Source: Actinomycetota bacterium (GTDB lineage Bacteria > Actinomycetota > Actinomycetes > S36-B12). From it: DNA of 6,379 nucleotides. A program made the position numbers and the translations under genes. The number at the start of each line of letters is the position of its first letter. The first letter of the stretch is position 1. Positions 6,280-6,379 of the stretch are shown piece by piece. Below the pieces are notes generated by a model, which saw only the letters and a program-made list of their open reading frames with translations, did not search any database and had not been told where the DNA came from. Location: contig DNXA01000020.1 of NCBI GenBank assembly GCA_003506065.1, positions 1 through 6,379 on the forward strand, given 5' to 3'.

Positions 6280-6285
6280 CTCCTC
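6280..6285 (-). promoter_or_regulatory. Shine-Dalgarno sequence that decides the aldehyde dehydrogenase start
   Basis: GAGGAG on the minus strand stands eight bases before the TTG at 6271. It overlaps the first base of the alternative GTG at 6280, so it cannot serve that codon. This favours the TTG start. Confidence 0.55.
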
Positions 6286-6288
6286 AGC

Positions 6289-6300
6289 AATTGGACAATT
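6289..6300. promoter_or_regulatory. 12-bp dyad AATTG-GA-CAATT in the operon leader
   Basis: Two 5-bp arms, AATTG (6289-6293) and CAATT (6296-6300), flank a 2-bp centre. It lies between the predicted transcription start and the ribosome-binding site and directly abuts a second palindrome. It could be a repressor operator; no regulator gene is in the window to support this. Confidence 0.35.
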
Positions 6301-6312
6301 CCCGTGCACGGG
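6301..6312. promoter_or_regulatory. Perfect 12-bp palindrome CCCGTGCACGGG, candidate operator
   Basis: The sequence is its own reverse complement. It lies about 13-25 bases downstream of the predicted transcription start of the aldehyde dehydrogenase operon, a usual place for an operator that blocks transcription. The 6-bp core GTGCAC recurs at 6275-6280, across the alternative GTG start. Confidence 0.45.
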
Positions 6313-6331
6313 CTGCAGCGGGGCCCGCCCG

Positions 6332-6360
6332 ACGCTAGACCCCGGCTCAGGGGCGGTCAA
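6332..6360 (-). promoter_or_regulatory. Sigma70-type promoter of the aldehyde dehydrogenase operon
   Basis: On the minus strand TTGACC (6355-6360) and TAGCGT (6332-6337) are separated by exactly 17 bp, which is close to ideal for a housekeeping sigma factor. The predicted start is near 6325, giving a 5' leader of about 50 nt that holds both dyads and the Shine-Dalgarno sequence. This is the best promoter in the window. Confidence 0.6.
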
Positions 6361-6379
6361 CACCGTTCAGCACATTGCC

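Overview
The window looks like chromosomal DNA from a moderately high-GC actinobacterium. The clearest indicator is a membrane-anchored alpha/beta-hydrolase of the Abhydrolase_9 type, a family I know mainly from Actinobacteria. Supporting signs are GTG/TTG start codons, -10 boxes of the TANNNT form placed as expected for leaderless mRNAs, and dense packing with very short intergenic gaps. I cannot name a genus. An uncultured aquatic or soil actinobacterium is plausible, but that is inference.

Layout, left to right. (1) Positions 3-602, + strand: the 3' end of a Pro/Ala-rich, probably exported protein of unknown function. It ends in degenerate PxGY repeats and is followed by a strong hairpin at 615-650. 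(2) 671-958, +: a pterin-4-alpha-carbinolamine dehydratase. (3) 960-1418, -: a PhnB-like VOC-superfamily protein, tail to tail with the dehydratase with one base between the stop codons. (4) 1479-3179, +: the five-segment membrane alpha/beta-hydrolase, divergent from the VOC gene across a 60-bp gap. (5) 3176-6271, -: a three-gene acyl/aldehyde operon transcribed right to left, in the order aldehyde dehydrogenase, enoyl-CoA hydratase/isomerase-like protein, acyl-CoA thioesterase II (TesB). The operon ends tail to tail with the hydrolase, and the two stop codons share one CTAG. (6) 6281-6379: the operon's control region, with a good sigma70-type promoter and two adjacent 12-bp dyads.

The operon genes plausibly act together on acyl-CoA or aldehyde intermediates: oxidation of an aldehyde to an acid, rearrangement of an unsaturated acyl-CoA, and release of free acid plus CoA. 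The crotonase-fold member lacks one of the two catalytic glutamates of true hydratases, which favours an isomerase-type role. The substrate cannot be read from the sequence. The dehydratase, VOC protein and hydrolase have no obvious link to the operon or to each other.

I found no RNA genes, mobile elements, CRISPR arrays or phage genes, and no convincing new multi-gene system. The points most worth following are the repeat protein at the left edge, a shared leaderless-promoter geometry in front of three genes, the tandem dyads at the operon promoter, and the two tail-to-tail junctions with no room for a terminator between the genes.
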